Positions 10,838 to 23,183 of a stretch of DNA of 64,000 bases are shown piece by piece. The notes beneath the pieces are model-generated. The model had not been told where the DNA came from, did no database searches, and saw only the letters and a program-made list of their open reading frames with translations. The stretch covers positions 26,751,009 through 26,815,008 of the forward strand of contig CM040100.1 in assembly GCA_022496805.1 (NCBI GenBank), in the 5' to 3' direction. A program made the position numbers and the translations under genes. How positions within the stretch are numbered: position 1 is the stretch's first letter; every line of letters starts with the position of its first letter. This DNA is from Pohlia nutans (Eukaryota > Streptophyta > Bryopsida > Bryales > Mniaceae).

Positions 10838-12173
10838 CTCCCACTTTGCAAATAGCCGAAGCCTTCGAGCCCAAATGCCACCACTAGTCTTTGATGTCGA
10901 TCTCTCGCAAGAGCCTTTGTCAGCACGTCCGCCACCATGTGCTCCGTTGGACAATACTTCAACTCTATCACCTTCATCTCTAACTTCTCTCGAATGAAGT
11001 GATATTGCACATCAATGTGCTTTGTACGTGAGTGATGCGTTGGATTCTTCGCCAATGACATACTCCCTTGGTTGTCACACATGATTGTTGTAGCCTCCTC
11101 TTGAGTGCATCTCACATCCGCCATTAGTTGCCTCAACCAAATGGCCTCCTTCGTACCGTGGCTCGTCGCCATGTACTCCGCCTCAACCGTTGACGTGGCC
11201 GTTGTTTGTTGGCGCTTGCTATTCCATGAAACGGCCCCCGATCCAACTTTGAACATGTACCCCGTGGTGGATCTACGATCATTGGTATCACCCGCATAAT
11301 CCGCATCACAATACCCACTCAATACAATGTTGTCACCTCCAAGACACAACCTCACATCACTTGTGCCTTTCAAGTACCGCATGATCCTCTTGACCGCAAC
11401 CCAATGACTTGAACCCGGTCTTGCCATGTGTTGACTCACAACGCTGATTGGATACGCAAGGTCCGGCCTTGTTGCAATCATAGCATACATCAATGACCCT
11501 ACAGCTTGCTTGTATGGCACATCCACCATAGATTGAGCCTCTAATGCATACTCCTCATCGGTGAGTTTCACGAGTTTGGAATTCACATCCAACGGAGTGC
11601 CAACCGGTTTGCAATCCTCCATGCCAAAGCGTTTGAGCACATCCATAACATACTTGCTTTGATTCATTGTTATGGTGCGTGTTGCTCTATCTCGCACAAA
11701 CTCAACTCCTAAACAAAAGTGCAACTCACCGAGATCACTCATCTCGTACTCGTTCTCAAGCATTGCCTTCAATGCCTTCAAAGAGCTCATACCACTTGCA
11801 AGGATGATCAAATCATCCACATATATGATCACGATGACCACATGTTGCCCCTTTTGCATGAAATACAAGCTGTGATCAGCGATGCTCCTTGTGAACCCGA
11901 TATGAACAAGAAACGTGTCAATCTTTTGATACCATGCGCGTGGAGATTGCTTCAACCCATACAATGACTTGTTCAACTTGCAAACAAGGTTCTCATTACC
12001 TCGTTGCACAAATCCTTCGGGTTGTACCATGTAGATGTCCTCGTCCAACTCGCCGTTCAAGAACGCCGTCTTCACATCCATTTGATGCATTTCCAAATCC
12101 ATGGCAGCCCCGATGGCCAAAATGCATCGAATAGTGGTGAATTTCGCCACCGGTGCAAAGGTCTCATGAAAAT
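10822..12173 (-). pseudogene. gag-pol: RT and RNase H half of gag-pol, copy D
   Basis: Encodes about residues 909-1357 and the stop: the reverse transcriptase palm with D940 and YVDD at 1025-1028, the connection, and RNase H with D1197, E1238 and D1274. The frame is open. It is separated from the N-terminal part by copy E, which entered just before the HETFAPVAKF motif. It carries ASGMSS after the YVDD box, as copy L does, where most copies have ASCMSS. The C-terminus reads [12 protein letters not shown]. Confidence 0.9.
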
Positions 12174-12491
12174 TATTGAAGGTTAGATTAGAATGCCAAA
12201 GCCTCACACAAACACTTGGAATGCATAGGAAAGAGATGATCTTTACTCATGGGCTGCCCCTCTTAAGTAGCACACCCAAGGGAGTCCCCTTGGCAAACCA
12301 TATGGGACATCAGCCCATACTCCACTCCTAGTACACTAGGATCAGCCCATATCACTTGGGAGACCCAATTCTCATTACTTCTAACTAGTACCACTTCTCT
12401 AGTTGCAAGTCTAGCTCATTCGCATCATCTACTCTAGCTAATGCGCATGGCTATGAGCAACTTCAGCCCACGCAATCATCCTACTTCAACA
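12174..12491 (-). repeat. 3' LTR of copy E
   Basis: 318 bp, with edges TATTGAAG and CTTCAACA on the plus strand. Confidence 0.95.
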
Positions 12492-15400
12492 CTCCCACTT
12501 TGCAAATAGCCAAAGCCTTCGAGCCCAAATGCCACCAGTAGTCTTTGATGTCGATCTCTCGGAAGAGCCTTTGTCAGCACGTCCGCCACCATGTGCTCCG
12601 TTGGACAATACTTCAACTCTATCACCTTCATCTCTAACTTCTCTCGAATGAAGTGATATTGCACATCAATGTGCTTTGTACGTGAGTGATGCGTTGGATT
12701 CTTCGCCAATGACATACTCCCTTGGTTGTCACACATGATTGTTGTAGCCTCCTCTTGAGTGCATCTCACATCCGCCATTAGTTGCCTCAACCAAATGGCC
12801 TCCTTCGTACCGTGGCTCGTCGCCATGTACTCCGCCTCAACCGTTGACGTGGCCGTGGTTTGTTGGCGCTTGCTATTCCATGAAACGGCCCCCGATCCAA
12901 CTTTGAACATGTACCCCGTGGTGGATCTACGATCATTGGTATCACCCGCATAATCCGCATCACAATACCCATTCAACACAATGTTGTCACCTCCAAGACA
13001 CAACCTCACATCACTTGTGCCTTTCAAGTACCGCATGATCCTCTTGACCGCAACCCAATGACTTGAACCCGGTCTTGCCATGTGTTGACTCACAACGCTG
13101 ATTGGATACGCAAGGTCCGGCCTTGTTGCAATCATAGCATACATCAATGACCCTACAGCTTGCTTGTATGGCACATCCACCATAGATTGAGCCTCTAATG
13201 CATACTCCTCATCGGTGAGTTTCACGAGTTTGGAATTCACATCCAATGGAGTGCCAACCGGTTTGCAATCCTCCATGCCAAAGCGTTTGAGAACATCCAT
13301 AACATACTTGCTTTGATTCATTGTTATGGTGCGTGTTGCTCTATCTCGCACAAACTCAACTCCTAAACAAAAGTGCAACTCACCCAGATCACTCATCTCG
13401 TACTCGTTCTCAAGCATTGCCTTCAATGCCTTCAAAGAGCTCATACAACTTGCAAGGATGATCAAATCATCCACATATATGATCACGATGACCACATGTT
13501 GCCCATTTTGCATGAAATACAAGCTGTGATCAGCGATGCTCCTTGTGAACCCGATATGAACAAGAAACGTGTCAATCTTTTGATACCATGCGCGTGGAGA
13601 TTGCTTCAACCCATACAATGACTTGTTCAACTTGCAAACAAGGTTCTCATTACCTCGTTGCACAAATCCTTCGGGTTGCACCATGTAGATGTCCTCGTCC
13701 AACTCGCCGTTCAAGAACGCCGTCTTCACATCCATTTGATGCATTTCCAAATCCATGGCAGCCCCGATGGCCAAAATGCATCGAATAGTGGTGAATTTCG
13801 CCACCGGTGCAAAGGTCTCATGAAAATCAACACCTTCGATTTGTGAAAAGCCCTTTGCCACCAATCTTGCCTTATAACGAACCACATCACCCGTTGCATC
13901 TCTCTTTGCACGAAATACCCACTTACAACCGATAGCGTTGCGATTCTTGGGGAGGGGAGTCAATTCCCAAGTGCCATTGTCCATCAACGATTTGTACTCC
14001 TCTTGCATGGCTTGCTCCCACTTGTTTGCATCATCACAACTCAACGCTTCACGAATCGTCAATGGAGCATCTAAAAGTGCAACGTTTGCATGCTCCTCCT
14101 CACCTTGAGGGAGAATATGATTCTTCCACCACTCGCCAAGTGGTCTACGATTTCTCTCTGGATAACGACGATCGCTCGAGGATGCATTGTCTTCAACCGC
14201 CGTTGCTTGTGCCTTTTTCTCGCCATTCTTCGTCTTCAAAGGTCGCTCCTCAATATGTTCCTCATCACCACCATCTTCGTCATCTTCGTCTTCATCAACA
14301 ATATCAATAACGGGAGATTTGGAAGATTGGTCCACAATGGCCGGTTTATCGCCACTTCTCCCACTTGGACCATCGTCCAAATTGTCTTCAACCTTGGAAT
14401 TCTCGCAAAATGTCACATCACGAGCTCGAATGATCTTCTTGGTCTCGAGCGACATGAGCCTGTACGCCTTGGTACCTTCACAATATCCAAGAAACACACA
14501 TTTTGTTGCCTTGGCCTCAAGTTTGGTTCTTTGAGAATCGGGTACCTTTGCAAATGCGATGCATCCAAATGTGCGCATGTGCTCCACGCGGGGTGGCCTC
14601 CCACTCCACGCTTGCTCTGGTGTCATGTTTTGAACCGCACTCGTCGGGCATCGGTTGCGTGTGTACACCGCAGTCACCACCGCTTCCGCCCAAAGGTCCA
14701 AACCCAAATTTTGTGCATGCAACATACTCCTTGCCATTTCCACAATTGTTCGATTTGCACGCTCTGCAACTCCGTTTTGTTGTGGTGTATATGGCGTTGT
14801 CGTTTGTCTAGCAATGCCTTCTTTCTTCAATAACTCTGCAAATTGGTTGGACAAGAACTCGCCGCCATTATCCGATCGAAACACCTTGATCTTGTGCTCG
14901 GATTGCTTCTCAACCAACGCCTTGAACTCTTTGAACTTCTCAAAACACTCGCTCTTTGCTTTGATCGGATACAACCATATCTTCCTCGAAAAATCATCAA
15001 TGAACGTCACAAAATACTTGCAACCCCCCATAGACGTGGTCTTCATTGGACCACACACGTCGGAATGCACAATCTCAAGTACCTTGGTTGCACGAGTTGC
15101 CCCATCAACTGGAAACGGTGAGCGTTGTTGCTTGCCTTCAATACAACCCTCACATGTGAATGAACTAGGTGCGACGTGTGATTGTGCAAGATCCATGCCA
15201 CTTACCATTCCACGCAGTGCTTTCACACTCTTGACATTCAAATGCCCGAGACGACGATGCCACAACGCCAACTTGTCTTCGTTTGAACTCGATTGCACCA
15301 ACGTTGCGGATTCCGCCGCGTGCATCTTGGAAAACTTGATTTGGTACAAGCCGTTGACTTCGTGTATAATGGCCACCTCCTCACGACTTGGAGACAACAC

Positions 15401-16549
15401 AAAACACCCTTGGTCGCTAAATTCCACTCGCAAATGCTTCATCACCAAATGTCGCACCGATAAAAGATTTGCCTTCAACTTGGGAACGTGGAGGACATCA
15501 TGGATGGTAATTGTCTTCACACGACCCTTCACCTCGGTGTCTACGACGATGGATCCTTTACCCACGGCTTGAAGAACCGTATCATCACCCAAAATGACAT
15601 TCTTTGGAGATATGACGTGATATGATTGGAAACAAGTCCTAATGGGCGCCATGTGACTCGAGGCTCCCGAATCAACAATCCAATCGATCACACTACCATT
15701 GCATGACACGTCACTTGCCATCATTGCATACTCGTCCCCGTCATCACTACAAGAAGAGACGCTAGTCATAAATGCATACTCATCACCTGCATCGTTGACC
15801 TTTGTATTGTTGGCACTTTCCTCTCTCTTGCGTTTGTAGCAAAATTTTGCCAAGTGGCCCTTCTTACCGCAATAGTAGCATACCTTGTCTGTAGAGCTCC
15901 CACTGGCACCGCTCTTGGATTGCTTCGCCATAAGCGCCGCGCTATCGCCACGAGTCTCGTTCTCTTTGCGCCGCGAGAGTTCATGCAACAACCGTGATGT
16001 CACATAATCAAGAGTGAGCTCGCTAATGGGCCTACTCTCCATAGCAACGATAAGATACTCGTACGACGGCGGCAAACTCTCGAGGAGCGTCATAACGATA
16101 TCACCGTCGGTAATGTTGACGTCTGCGCCGTTGAGCTGATCCGCAAGAGCCTTGACTTTGTTGATGTGCGCCAACATGTCGTCGTTTTCTTCCATCTTGA
16201 TGGTGAAAAACTTGCGCCTCAAAAACAAGATATTGACCAAGCTCTTTGCCTCATGAATATTGCAAAGCTTGGCCCATGCCTCGGCGGGAGTCTTGCACGA
16301 CCGAATATGAGAAAGCTGGGAATCAGAAAGATTAAGAGCCAAAATCGCAAAGGCCTTTTTCTCTCGCCGAGTGTACGCAGTTCGTACCCTAGCCTCGGCG
16401 TCGGACGAAGGCGGTTCCTCACTACCCTCAACTATCTCCCACAATTCTTTTTCGGCCATGACCATTTCCATCTTGAATTTCCACAAGTGGAAGTTGACGC
16501 CATCGAACTTGTCTACAACCTTAGCACCTTCACCCTCAAATGTAGCCAT
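12476..16549 (-). CDS. gag-pol: Gag-Pol polyprotein, intact, copy E
   Basis: 1357 residues from the first ATG, with every catalytic motif present and no stop. The only amino-acid difference I found against copy O is S1193N, just before the RNase H motif GYCDADY. Like B and O it carries EFLSNQFAELL after the second integrase aspartate and FMQNGQ before YVDD. The near identity with O and the open frame argue that it encodes working enzymes; activity itself is not shown by the sequence. Confidence 0.95.
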   Translation of the reverse strand: MATFEGEGAKVVDKFDGVNFHLWKFKMEMVMAEKELWEIVEGSEEPPSSDAEARVRTAYTRREKKAFAILALNLSDSQLSHIRSCKTPAEAWAKLCNIHEAKSLVNILFLRRKFFTIKMEENDDMLAHINKVKALADQLNGADVNITDGDIVMTLLESLPPSYEYLIVAMESRPISELTLDYVTSRLLHELSRRKENETRGDSAALMAKQSKSGASGSSTDKVCYYCGKKGHLAKFCYKRKREESANNTKVNDAGDEYAFMTSVSSCSDDGDEYAMMASDVSCNGSVIDWIVDSGASSHMAPIRTCFQSYHVISPKNVILGDDTVLQAVGKGSIVVDTEVKGRVKTITIHDVLHVPKLKANLLSVRHLVMKHLRVEFSDQGCFVLSPSREEVAIIHEVNGLYQIKFSKMHAAESATLVQSSSNEDKLALWHRRLGHLNVKSVKALRGMVSGMDLAQSHVAPSSFTCEGCIEGKQQRSPFPVDGATRATKVLEIVHSDVCGPMKTTSMGGCKYFVTFIDDFSRKIWLYPIKAKSECFEKFKEFKALVEKQSEHKIKVFRSDNGGEFLSNQFAELLKKEGIARQTTTPYTPQQNGVAERANRTIVEMARSMLHAQNLGLDLWAEAVVTAVYTRNRCPTSAVQNMTPEQAWSGRPPRVEHMRTFGCIAFAKVPDSQRTKLEAKATKCVFLGYCEGTKAYRLMSLETKKIIRARDVTFCENSKVEDNLDDGPSGRSGDKPAIVDQSSKSPVIDIVDEDEDDEDGGDEEHIEERPLKTKNGEKKAQATAVEDNASSSDRRYPERNRRPLGEWWKNHILPQGEEEHANVALLDAPLTIREALSCDDANKWEQAMQEEYKSLMDNGTWELTPLPKNRNAIGCKWVFRAKRDATGDVVRYKARLVAKGFSQIEGVDFHETFAPVAKFTTIRCILAIGAAMDLEMHQMDVKTAFLNGELDEDIYMVQPEGFVQRGNENLVCKLNKSLYGLKQSPRAWYQKIDTFLVHIGFTRSIADHSLYFMQNGQHVVIVIIYVDDLIILASCMSSLKALKAMLENEYEMSDLGELHFCLGVEFVRDRATRTITMNQSKYVMDVLKRFGMEDCKPVGTPLDVNSKLVKLTDEEYALEAQSMVDVPYKQAVGSLMYAMIATRPDLAYPISVVSQHMARPGSSHWVAVKRIMRYLKGTSDVRLCLGGDNIVLNGYCDADYAGDTNDRRSTTGYMFKVGSGAVSWNSKRQQTTATSTVEAEYMATSHGTKEAIWLRQLMADVRCTQEEATTIMCDNQGSMSLAKNPTHHSRTKHIDVQYHFIREKLEMKVIELKYCPTEHMVADVLTKALPRDRHQRLLVAFGLEGFGYLQSGSVEVG

Positions 16550-17512
16550 ATCCTTGATTGAAGGACGTACGCTCACAAAATTCAGCCCCTAGAAAGCTAA
16601 GAAAAATTGTTTTTATGATCTTTTGACAATTTTGTGATTTGTGAGGCAAATTGCGCACGTACGTGCTTCTAATGCCTCCAAACTAATTCCAAACACTAAA
16701 TCAGCACCTTTGTGCTACACATCAACCTCACAACACTCAATCGTGATGGTTCTTAGTGAATTTGCACAAGATCATACCACAACACCCTAACTAGGAGAAT
16801 TGCGCACTCGTTGGCTCAAATCCACTCAAATCAGCACCCTTGTGCTTCACAACACGTAATGCACCCTATGGACACCCTTGTGCCTTCCAAGGACTCTAAA
16901 TCAATGCAAATTCAGCCCCTTCAAGTCCTAATTGCATTGAAATTCATCAAATCAGCCCCGTTGTGCATTCACTAACCCAAACTCTAATTTTGAGCACTCC
17001 AAGGGCATAACTCACATTCCAAACCCTTGTGCAAGAATTGCAATACCAAAATCAGATTGTAGACTCACCCCAAGAGCCTCAAAGCATAAAAGTGCCTTGC
17101 AACAACACAAGTGCACAAATTGAGCACAAATTGAGCCAATAAGCTCCAATAAGCTCCAATAAGCTCCAATAAGCTCCAATATACTCCAACAAGCACCAAT
17201 AAGCTCCAAAGCTCCAATTCAGCCCTTGTAGACGTGTATAAACTCCAAAAGTGCTCCAAAGTGCTCCAAAAGCTCCAAATCAACAAATGATAGCTCCAAA
17301 GTGCGAATTCAGCCCTCCAACATGTAGATCAAAGGTAGGAAGATTGTAATACCTCCCAATGTCGAAATCAGCCCACCAAAGCTCGAATTCAGCCCTCCAA
17401 AGTTCCAAATCAGCGCTCCAATACTCCAAAATCAGCGCTCCAACGCACGACCTCCACACAATGAGCAATCTAATCTTTGACTCACGCAAAACACATGAGT
17501 GGGCCCATAACC
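16550..17512 (-). other. 5' leader and PBS of copy E
   Basis: 963 bp, no gene. The PBS is at 17499-17512 and there are four plain 10-bp AATAAGCTCC units. I see the same bases here as in B and O, including the TGATCTTTTGAC and GCGCACGT variants. Confidence 0.87.
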
Positions 17513-17830
17513 TATTGAAGGTTAGATTAGAATGCCAAAGCCTCACACAAACACTTGGAATGCATAGGAAAGAGATGATCTTTACTCATGGGCTGCCCCT
17601 CTTAAGTAGCACACCCAAGGGAGTCCCCTTGGCAAACCATATGGGACATCAGCCCATACTCCACTCCTAGTACACTAGGATCAGCCCATATCACTTGGGA
17701 GACCCAATTCTCATTACTTCTAACTAGTACCACTTCTCTAGTTGCAAGTCTAGCTCATTCGCATCATCTACTCTAGCTAATGCGCATGGCTATGAGCAAC
17801 TTCAGCCCACGCAATCATCCTACTTCAACA
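17513..17830 (-). repeat. 5' LTR of copy E
   Basis: 318 bp, identical by eye to 12174-12491, followed by target AAAAT. Confidence 0.95.
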
Positions 17831-20557
17831 AAAATCAACACCTTCGATTTGTGAAAAGCCCTTTGCCACCAATCTTGCCTTATAACGAACCACATCACCC
17901 GTTGCATCTCTCTTTGCACGAAATACCCACTTACAACCGATAGCGTTGCGATTCTTGGGGAGGGGAGTCAATTCCCAAGTGCCATTGTCCATCAACGATT
18001 TGTACTCCTCTTGCATGGCTTGCTCCCACTTGTTTGCATCATCACAACTCAACGCTTCACGAATCGTCAATGGAGCATCTAAAAGTGCAACGTTTGCATG
18101 CTCCTCCTCACCTTGAGGGAGAATATGATTCTTCCACCACTCGCCAAGTGGTCTACGATTTCTCTCTGGATAACGACGATCGCTCGAGGATGCATTGTCT
18201 TCAACCGCCGTTGCTTGTGCCTTTTTCTCGCCATTCTTCGTCTTCAAAGGTCGCTCCTCAATATGTTCCTCATCACCACCATCTTCGTCATCTTCGTCTT
18301 CATCAACAATATCAATAACGGGAGATTTGGAAGATTGGTCCACAATCGCCGGTTTATCGCCACTTCTCCCACTTGGACCATCGTCCAAATTGTCTTCAAC
18401 CTTGGAATTCTCGCAAAATGTCACATCACGAGCTCGAATGATCTTCTTGGTCTCGAGCGACATGAGCCTGTACGCCTTGGTACCTTCACAATATCCAAGA
18501 AACACACATTTTGTTGCCTTGGCCTCAAGTTTGGTTCTTTGAGAATCGGGTACCTTTGCAAATGCGATGCATCCAAATGTGCGCATGTGCTCGACGCGGG
18601 GTGGCCTCCCACTCCACGCTTGCTCTGGTGTCATGTTTTGAACCGCACTCGTCGGGCATCGGTTGCGTGTGTACACCGCAGTCACCACCGCTTCCGCCCA
18701 AAGGTCCAAACCCAAATTTTGTGCATGCAACATACTCCTTGCCATTTCCACAATTGTTCGATTTGCACGCTCTGCAACTCCGTTTTGTTGTGGTGTATAT
18801 GGCGTTGTGGTTTGTCTAGCAATGCCTTCTTTCTTCAATAACTCTCCAAATTGGTTGGACATGAACTCGCCGCCATTATCCGATCGAAACACCTTGATCT
18901 TGTGCTCGGATTGCTTCTCAACCAACGCCTTGAACTCTTTGAACTTCTCAAAACACTCGCTCTTTGCTTTGATCGGATACAACCATATCTTCCTCGAAAA
19001 ATCATCAATGAACGTCACAAAATACTTGCAACCCCCCATAGACGTGGTCTTCATTGGACCACACACGTCGGAATGCACAATCTCAAGAACCTTGGTTGCA
19101 CGAGTTGCCCCATCAACTGGAAACGGTGAGCGTTGTTGCTTGCCTTCAATACAACCCTCACATGTGAATGAACTAGGTGCGACGTGTGATTGTGCAAGAT
19201 CCATGCCACTTACCATTCCACGGAGTGCTTTCACACTCTTGACATTCAAATGCCCGAGACGACGATGCCACAACGCCAACTTGTCTTCGTTTGAACTCGA
19301 TTGCACCAACGTTGCGGATTCCGCCGCGTGCATCTTGGAAAACTTGATTTGGTACAAGCCGTTGACTTCGTGTATAATGGCCACCTCCTCACGACTTGGA
19401 GACAACACAAAACACCCTTGGTCGCTAAATTCCACTCGCAAATGCTTCATCACCAAATGTCGCACCGATAAAAGATTTGCCTTCAACTTGGGAACGTGGA
19501 GGACATCATGGATGGTAATTGTCTTCACACGACCCTTCACCTCGGTGTCTACGACGATGGATCCTTTACCCACGGCTTGAAGAACCGTATCATCACCCAA
19601 AATGACATTCTTTGGAGATATGACGTGATATGATTGGAAACAAGTCCTAATGGGCGCCATGTGACTCGAGGCTCCCGAATCAACAATCCAATCGATCACA
19701 CTACCATTGCATGACACGTCACTTGCCATCATTGCATACTCGTCCCCGTCATCACTACAAGAAGAGACGCTAGTCATAAATGCGTACTCATCACCTGCAT
19801 CGTTGACCTTGGTATTGTTGGCACTTTCCTCTCTCTTGCGTTTGTAGCAAAATTTTGCCAAGTGGCCCTTCTTACCGCAATAGTAGCATACCTTGTCTGT
19901 AGAGCTCCCACTGGCACCGCTCTTGGATTGCTTCGCCATAAGCGCCGCGCTATCGCCACGAGTCTCGTTCTCTTTGCGCCGCGAGAGTTCATGCAACAAC
20001 CGTGATGTCACATAATCAAGAGTGAGCTCGCTAATGGGCCTACTCTCCATAGCAACGATAAGATACTCGTACGACGGCGGCAAACTCTCGAGGAGCGTCA
20101 TAACGATATCACCGTCGGTAATGTTGACGTCTGCGCCGTTGAGCTGATCCGCAAGAGCCTTGACTTTGTTGATGTGCGCCAACATGTCGTCGTTTTCTTC
20201 CATCTTGATGGTGAAAAACTTGCGCCTCAAAAACAAGATATTGACCAAGCTCTTTGCCTCATGAATATTGCAAAGCTTGGCCCATGCCTCGGCGGGAGTC
20301 TTGCACGACCGAATATGAGAAAGCTGGGAATCAGAAAGATTAAGAGCCAAAATCGCAAAGGCCTTTTTCTCTCGCCGAGTGTACGCAGTTCGTACCCTAG
20401 CCTCGGCGTCGGACGAAGGCGGTTCCTCACTACCCTCAACTATCTCCCACAATTCTTTTTCGGCCATGACCATTTCCATCTTGAATTTCCACAAGTGGAA
20501 GTTGACGCCATCGAACTTGTCTACAACCTTAGCACCTTCACCCTCAAATGTAGCCAT
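17831..20557 (-). pseudogene. gag-pol: Gag, protease, integrase half of gag-pol, copy D
   Basis: Residues 1-909 in an open frame: Gag, zinc knuckle, protease, HHCC, the complete integrase triad D497/D560/E596, the acidic linker at about 749-768 and the first fingers of the reverse transcriptase (KWVFRAKRD, ARLVAKGF). It is cut by copy E after VDF. It has the EFMSNQFGELL form of the integrase segment, unlike B, E, M and O. Confidence 0.92.
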
Positions 20558-21530
20558 ATCCTTGATTGAAGGACGTACGCTCACCAAATTCAGCCCCTAG
20601 AAAGCTAAGAAAAATTGTTTTTATGATTTTTTGACAATTTTGTGATTTGTGAAGCAAATTGCACACGTATGTGCTTCTAATGCCTCCAAACTAATTCCAA
20701 ACACTAAGTCAGCACCTTTGTGCTACACATCAACCTCACAACACTCAATCGTGATGGTTCTTAGTGAATTTGCACAAGATCATACCACAACACCCTAACT
20801 AGGAGAATTGCGCACTCGTTGGCTCAAATCCACTCAAATCAGCACCCTTGTGCTTCACAACACGTAATGCACCCTATGGACACCCTTGTGCCTTCCAAGG
20901 ACTCTAAATCAATGCAAATTCAGCCCCTTCAAGTCCTAATTGCATTGAAATTCATCAAATCAGCCCCGTTGTGCATTCACTAACCCAAACTCTAATTTTG
21001 AGCACTCCAAGGGCATAACTCACATTCCAAACCCTTGTGCAAGAATTGCAATACCAAAATCAGATTGTAGACTCACCCCAAGAGCCTCAAAGCATAAAAG
21101 TGCCTTGCAACAACACAAGTGCACAAATTGAGCACAAATTGAGCCAATAAGCTCCAATAAGCTCCAATAAGCTCCAATAAGCTCCAATCAGCTCCAATAT
21201 ACTCCAACAAGCACCAATAAGCTCCAAAGCTCCAATTCAGCCCTTGTAGACGTGTATAAACTCCAAAGGTGCTCCAAAGTGCTCCAAAAGCTCCAAATCA
21301 ACAAATGATAGCTCCAAAGTGCGAATTCAGCCCTCCAACACGTAGATCAAAGGTAGGAAGATTGTAATACCTCCCAATGTCGAAATCAGCCCACCAAAGC
21401 TCGAATTCAGCCCTCCAAAGTTCCAAATCAGCGCTCCAATACTCCAAAATCAGCGCTCCAACGCACGACCTCCACACAATGAGCAATCTAATCTTTGACT
21501 CACGCAAAACACATGAGTGGGCCCATAACC
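20558..21530 (-). other. 5' leader and PBS of copy D
   Basis: About 970 bp without a gene. The PBS is at 21517-21530. The 10-bp array has four plain units plus one AATCAGCTCC, one unit more than in A, C, I and S. Confidence 0.85.
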
Positions 21531-21848
21531 TATTGAAGGTTAGATTAGAATGCCAAAGCCTCACACAAACACTTGGAATGCATAGGAAAGAGATGATCTT
21601 TACTCATGGGCTGCCCCTCTCAAGTAGCACACCCAAGGGAGTCCCCTTGGCAAACCATATGGGACATCAGCCCATACTCCACTCCTAGTACACTAGGATC
21701 AGCCCATATCACTTGGGAGACCCAATTCTCATTATCTCTAACTAGTACCACTTCTCTAGTTGCAAGTCTAGCTCATTTGCATCATCTACTCTAGCTAATG
21801 CGCATGGCTATGAGCAACTTCAGCCCACGCAATCATCCTACTTCAACA
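21531..21848 (-). repeat. 5' LTR of copy D
   Basis: 318 bp, identical by eye to 10520-10837, followed by GATCA. Confidence 0.94.
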
Positions 21849-22034
21849 GATCAAAGGTAGGAAGATTGTAATACCTCCCAATGTCGAAATCAGCCCACCA
21901 AAGCTCGAATTCAGCCCTCCAAAGTTCCAAATCAGCGCTCCAATACTCCAAAATCAGCGCTCCAACGCAAGACCTCCACACAATGAGCAATCTAATCTTT
22001 GACTCACGCAAAACACATGAGTGGGCCCATAACC
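21849..22034 (-). other. Leader of copy C, PBS-proximal part
   Basis: Resumes copy C after copy D, beginning with the duplicated GATCA. The PBS is at 22021-22034. It has a private base change, CAACGCAAGACC. Confidence 0.87.
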
Positions 22035-22352
22035 TATTGAAGGTTAGATTAGAATGCCAAAGCCTCACACAAACACTTGGAATGCATAGGAAAGAGATGA
22101 TCTTTACTCATGGGCTGCCCCTCTTAAGTAGCACACCCAAGGGAGTCCCCTTGGCAAACCATATGGGACATCAGCCCATACTCCACTCCTAGTACACTAG
22201 GATCAGCCCATATCACTTGGGAGACCCAATTCTCATTATCTCTAACTAGTACCACTTCTCTAGTTGCTAGTCTAGCTCATTCGCATCATCTACTATAGCT
22301 AATGCGCATGGCTATGAGCAACTTCAGCCCACGCAATCATCCTACTTCAACA
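22035..22352 (-). repeat. 5' LTR of copy C
   Basis: 318 bp with private variants such as CTACTATAGC. Its outer edge at 22352 marks insertion into copy F; the expected target duplication is GTTGT (22353-22357), with its partner off the window. Confidence 0.92.
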
Positions 22353-22881
22353 GTTGTGTCTTGGAGGTGACAACATTGTGTTGAGTGGGTATTGTGATGC
22401 GGATTATGCGGGTGATACCAATGATCGTAGATCCACCACGGGGTACATGTTCAAAGTTGGATCGGGGGCCGTTTCATGGAATAGCAAGCGCCAACAAACC
22501 ACGGCCACGTCAACGGTTGAGGCGGAGTACATGGCGACGAGCCACGGTACGAAGGAGGCCATTTGGTTGAGGCAACTAATGGCGGATGTGAGATGCACTC
22601 AAGAGGAGGCTACAACAATCATGTGTGACAACCAAGGGAGTATGTCATTGGCGAAGAATCCAACGCATCACTCACGTACAAAGCACATTGATGTGCAATA
22701 TCACTTCATTCGAGAGAAGTTAGAGATGAAGGTGATAGAGTTGAAGTATTGTCCAACGGAGCACATGGTGGCGGACGTGCTGACAAAGGCTCTTGCGAGA
22801 GATCGACATCAAAGACTAGTGGTGGCATTTGGGCTCGAAGGCTTTGGCTATTCGCAATGTGGGAGTGTTGAAGTAGGATGA
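22353..22881 (+). pseudogene. gag-pol: RNase H C-terminal fragment, copy F
   Basis: Encodes residues 1183-1357 and the stop, covering the RNase H domain with D1197, E1238, D1274 and the ADVLTKAL tail. The polypurine tract just before the LTR has a base change (AATGTGGGAG against AAAGTGGGAG) that also turns the serine at that position into cysteine. No start is available and copy C cuts the fragment on the left. Confidence 0.9.
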
Positions 22882-23183
22882 TTGCGTGGGCTGAAGTTGC
22901 TCATAGCCATGCGCATTAGCTAGAGTAGATGATGCGAATGAGCTAGACTAGCAACTAGAGAAGTGGTACTAGTTAGAGATAATGAGAATTGGGTCTCCCA
23001 AGTGATATGGGCTGATCCTAGTGTACTAGGAGTGGAGTATGGGCTGATGTCCCATATGGTTTGCCAAGGGGACTTCCTTGGGTGTGCTACTTAAGAGGGG
23101 CAGCCCATGAGTAAAGATCATCTCTTTCCTATGCATTCCAAGTGTTTGTGTGAGGCTTTGGCATTCTAATCTAACCTTCAATA
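22866..23183 (+). repeat. 3' LTR of copy F
   Basis: 318 bp, TGTTGAAG to CTTCAATA. One change (GACTTCCTTGG) breaks a base pair of the LTR hairpin described for copy J. Confidence 0.93.

Larger units (their letters stand above)
12174..17830 (-). mobile_element. Full-length copia element copy E (5657 bp)
   Basis: Complete element with LTRs 12174-12491 and 17513-17830 that look identical, intact gag-pol, a PBS, a polypurine tract and perfect target duplication AAAAT. It is inserted in the reverse transcriptase gene of copy D in the same orientation. It is nearly the same sequence as B and especially O (one amino-acid difference from O that I found), which points to a very recent burst. Confidence 0.95.
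10520..21848 (-). mobile_element. Copia element copy D, complete ends, interrupted by copy E
   Basis: Both LTRs are present and look identical (10520-10837 and 21531-21848), sharing private variants CTCTCAAGTAGC and CATTTGCATC. That proves the two halves belong to one element. Copy E (12174-17830) splits it with target duplication AAAAT (12169-12173 and 17831-17835). The flanking duplication of D itself is GATCA. Total length without E is about 5.67 kb. Confidence 0.94.
8043..22352 (-). mobile_element. Copia element copy C, partial, interrupted by copy D
   Basis: Minus-strand copy in two parts, 8043-10519 (integrase to leader) and 21849-22352 (leader end, PBS, 5' LTR). Copy D sits between them with target duplication GATCA (10515-10519 and 21849-21853). 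Its 3' part was split off by copy A and lies left of the window. Its own 5' edge at 22352 abuts plus-strand RNase H sequence of copy F, so C was inserted into F. Confidence 0.9.
22353..23183 (+). mobile_element. Copia element copy F, 3' fragment
   Basis: Plus-strand end of an element: RNase H sequence and the 3' LTR. The rest was separated by copy C and lies left of the window. The 3' edge at 23183 abuts pol of copy G, so F was inserted into G (target ATTCA at 23184-23188, one side only). Confidence 0.88.
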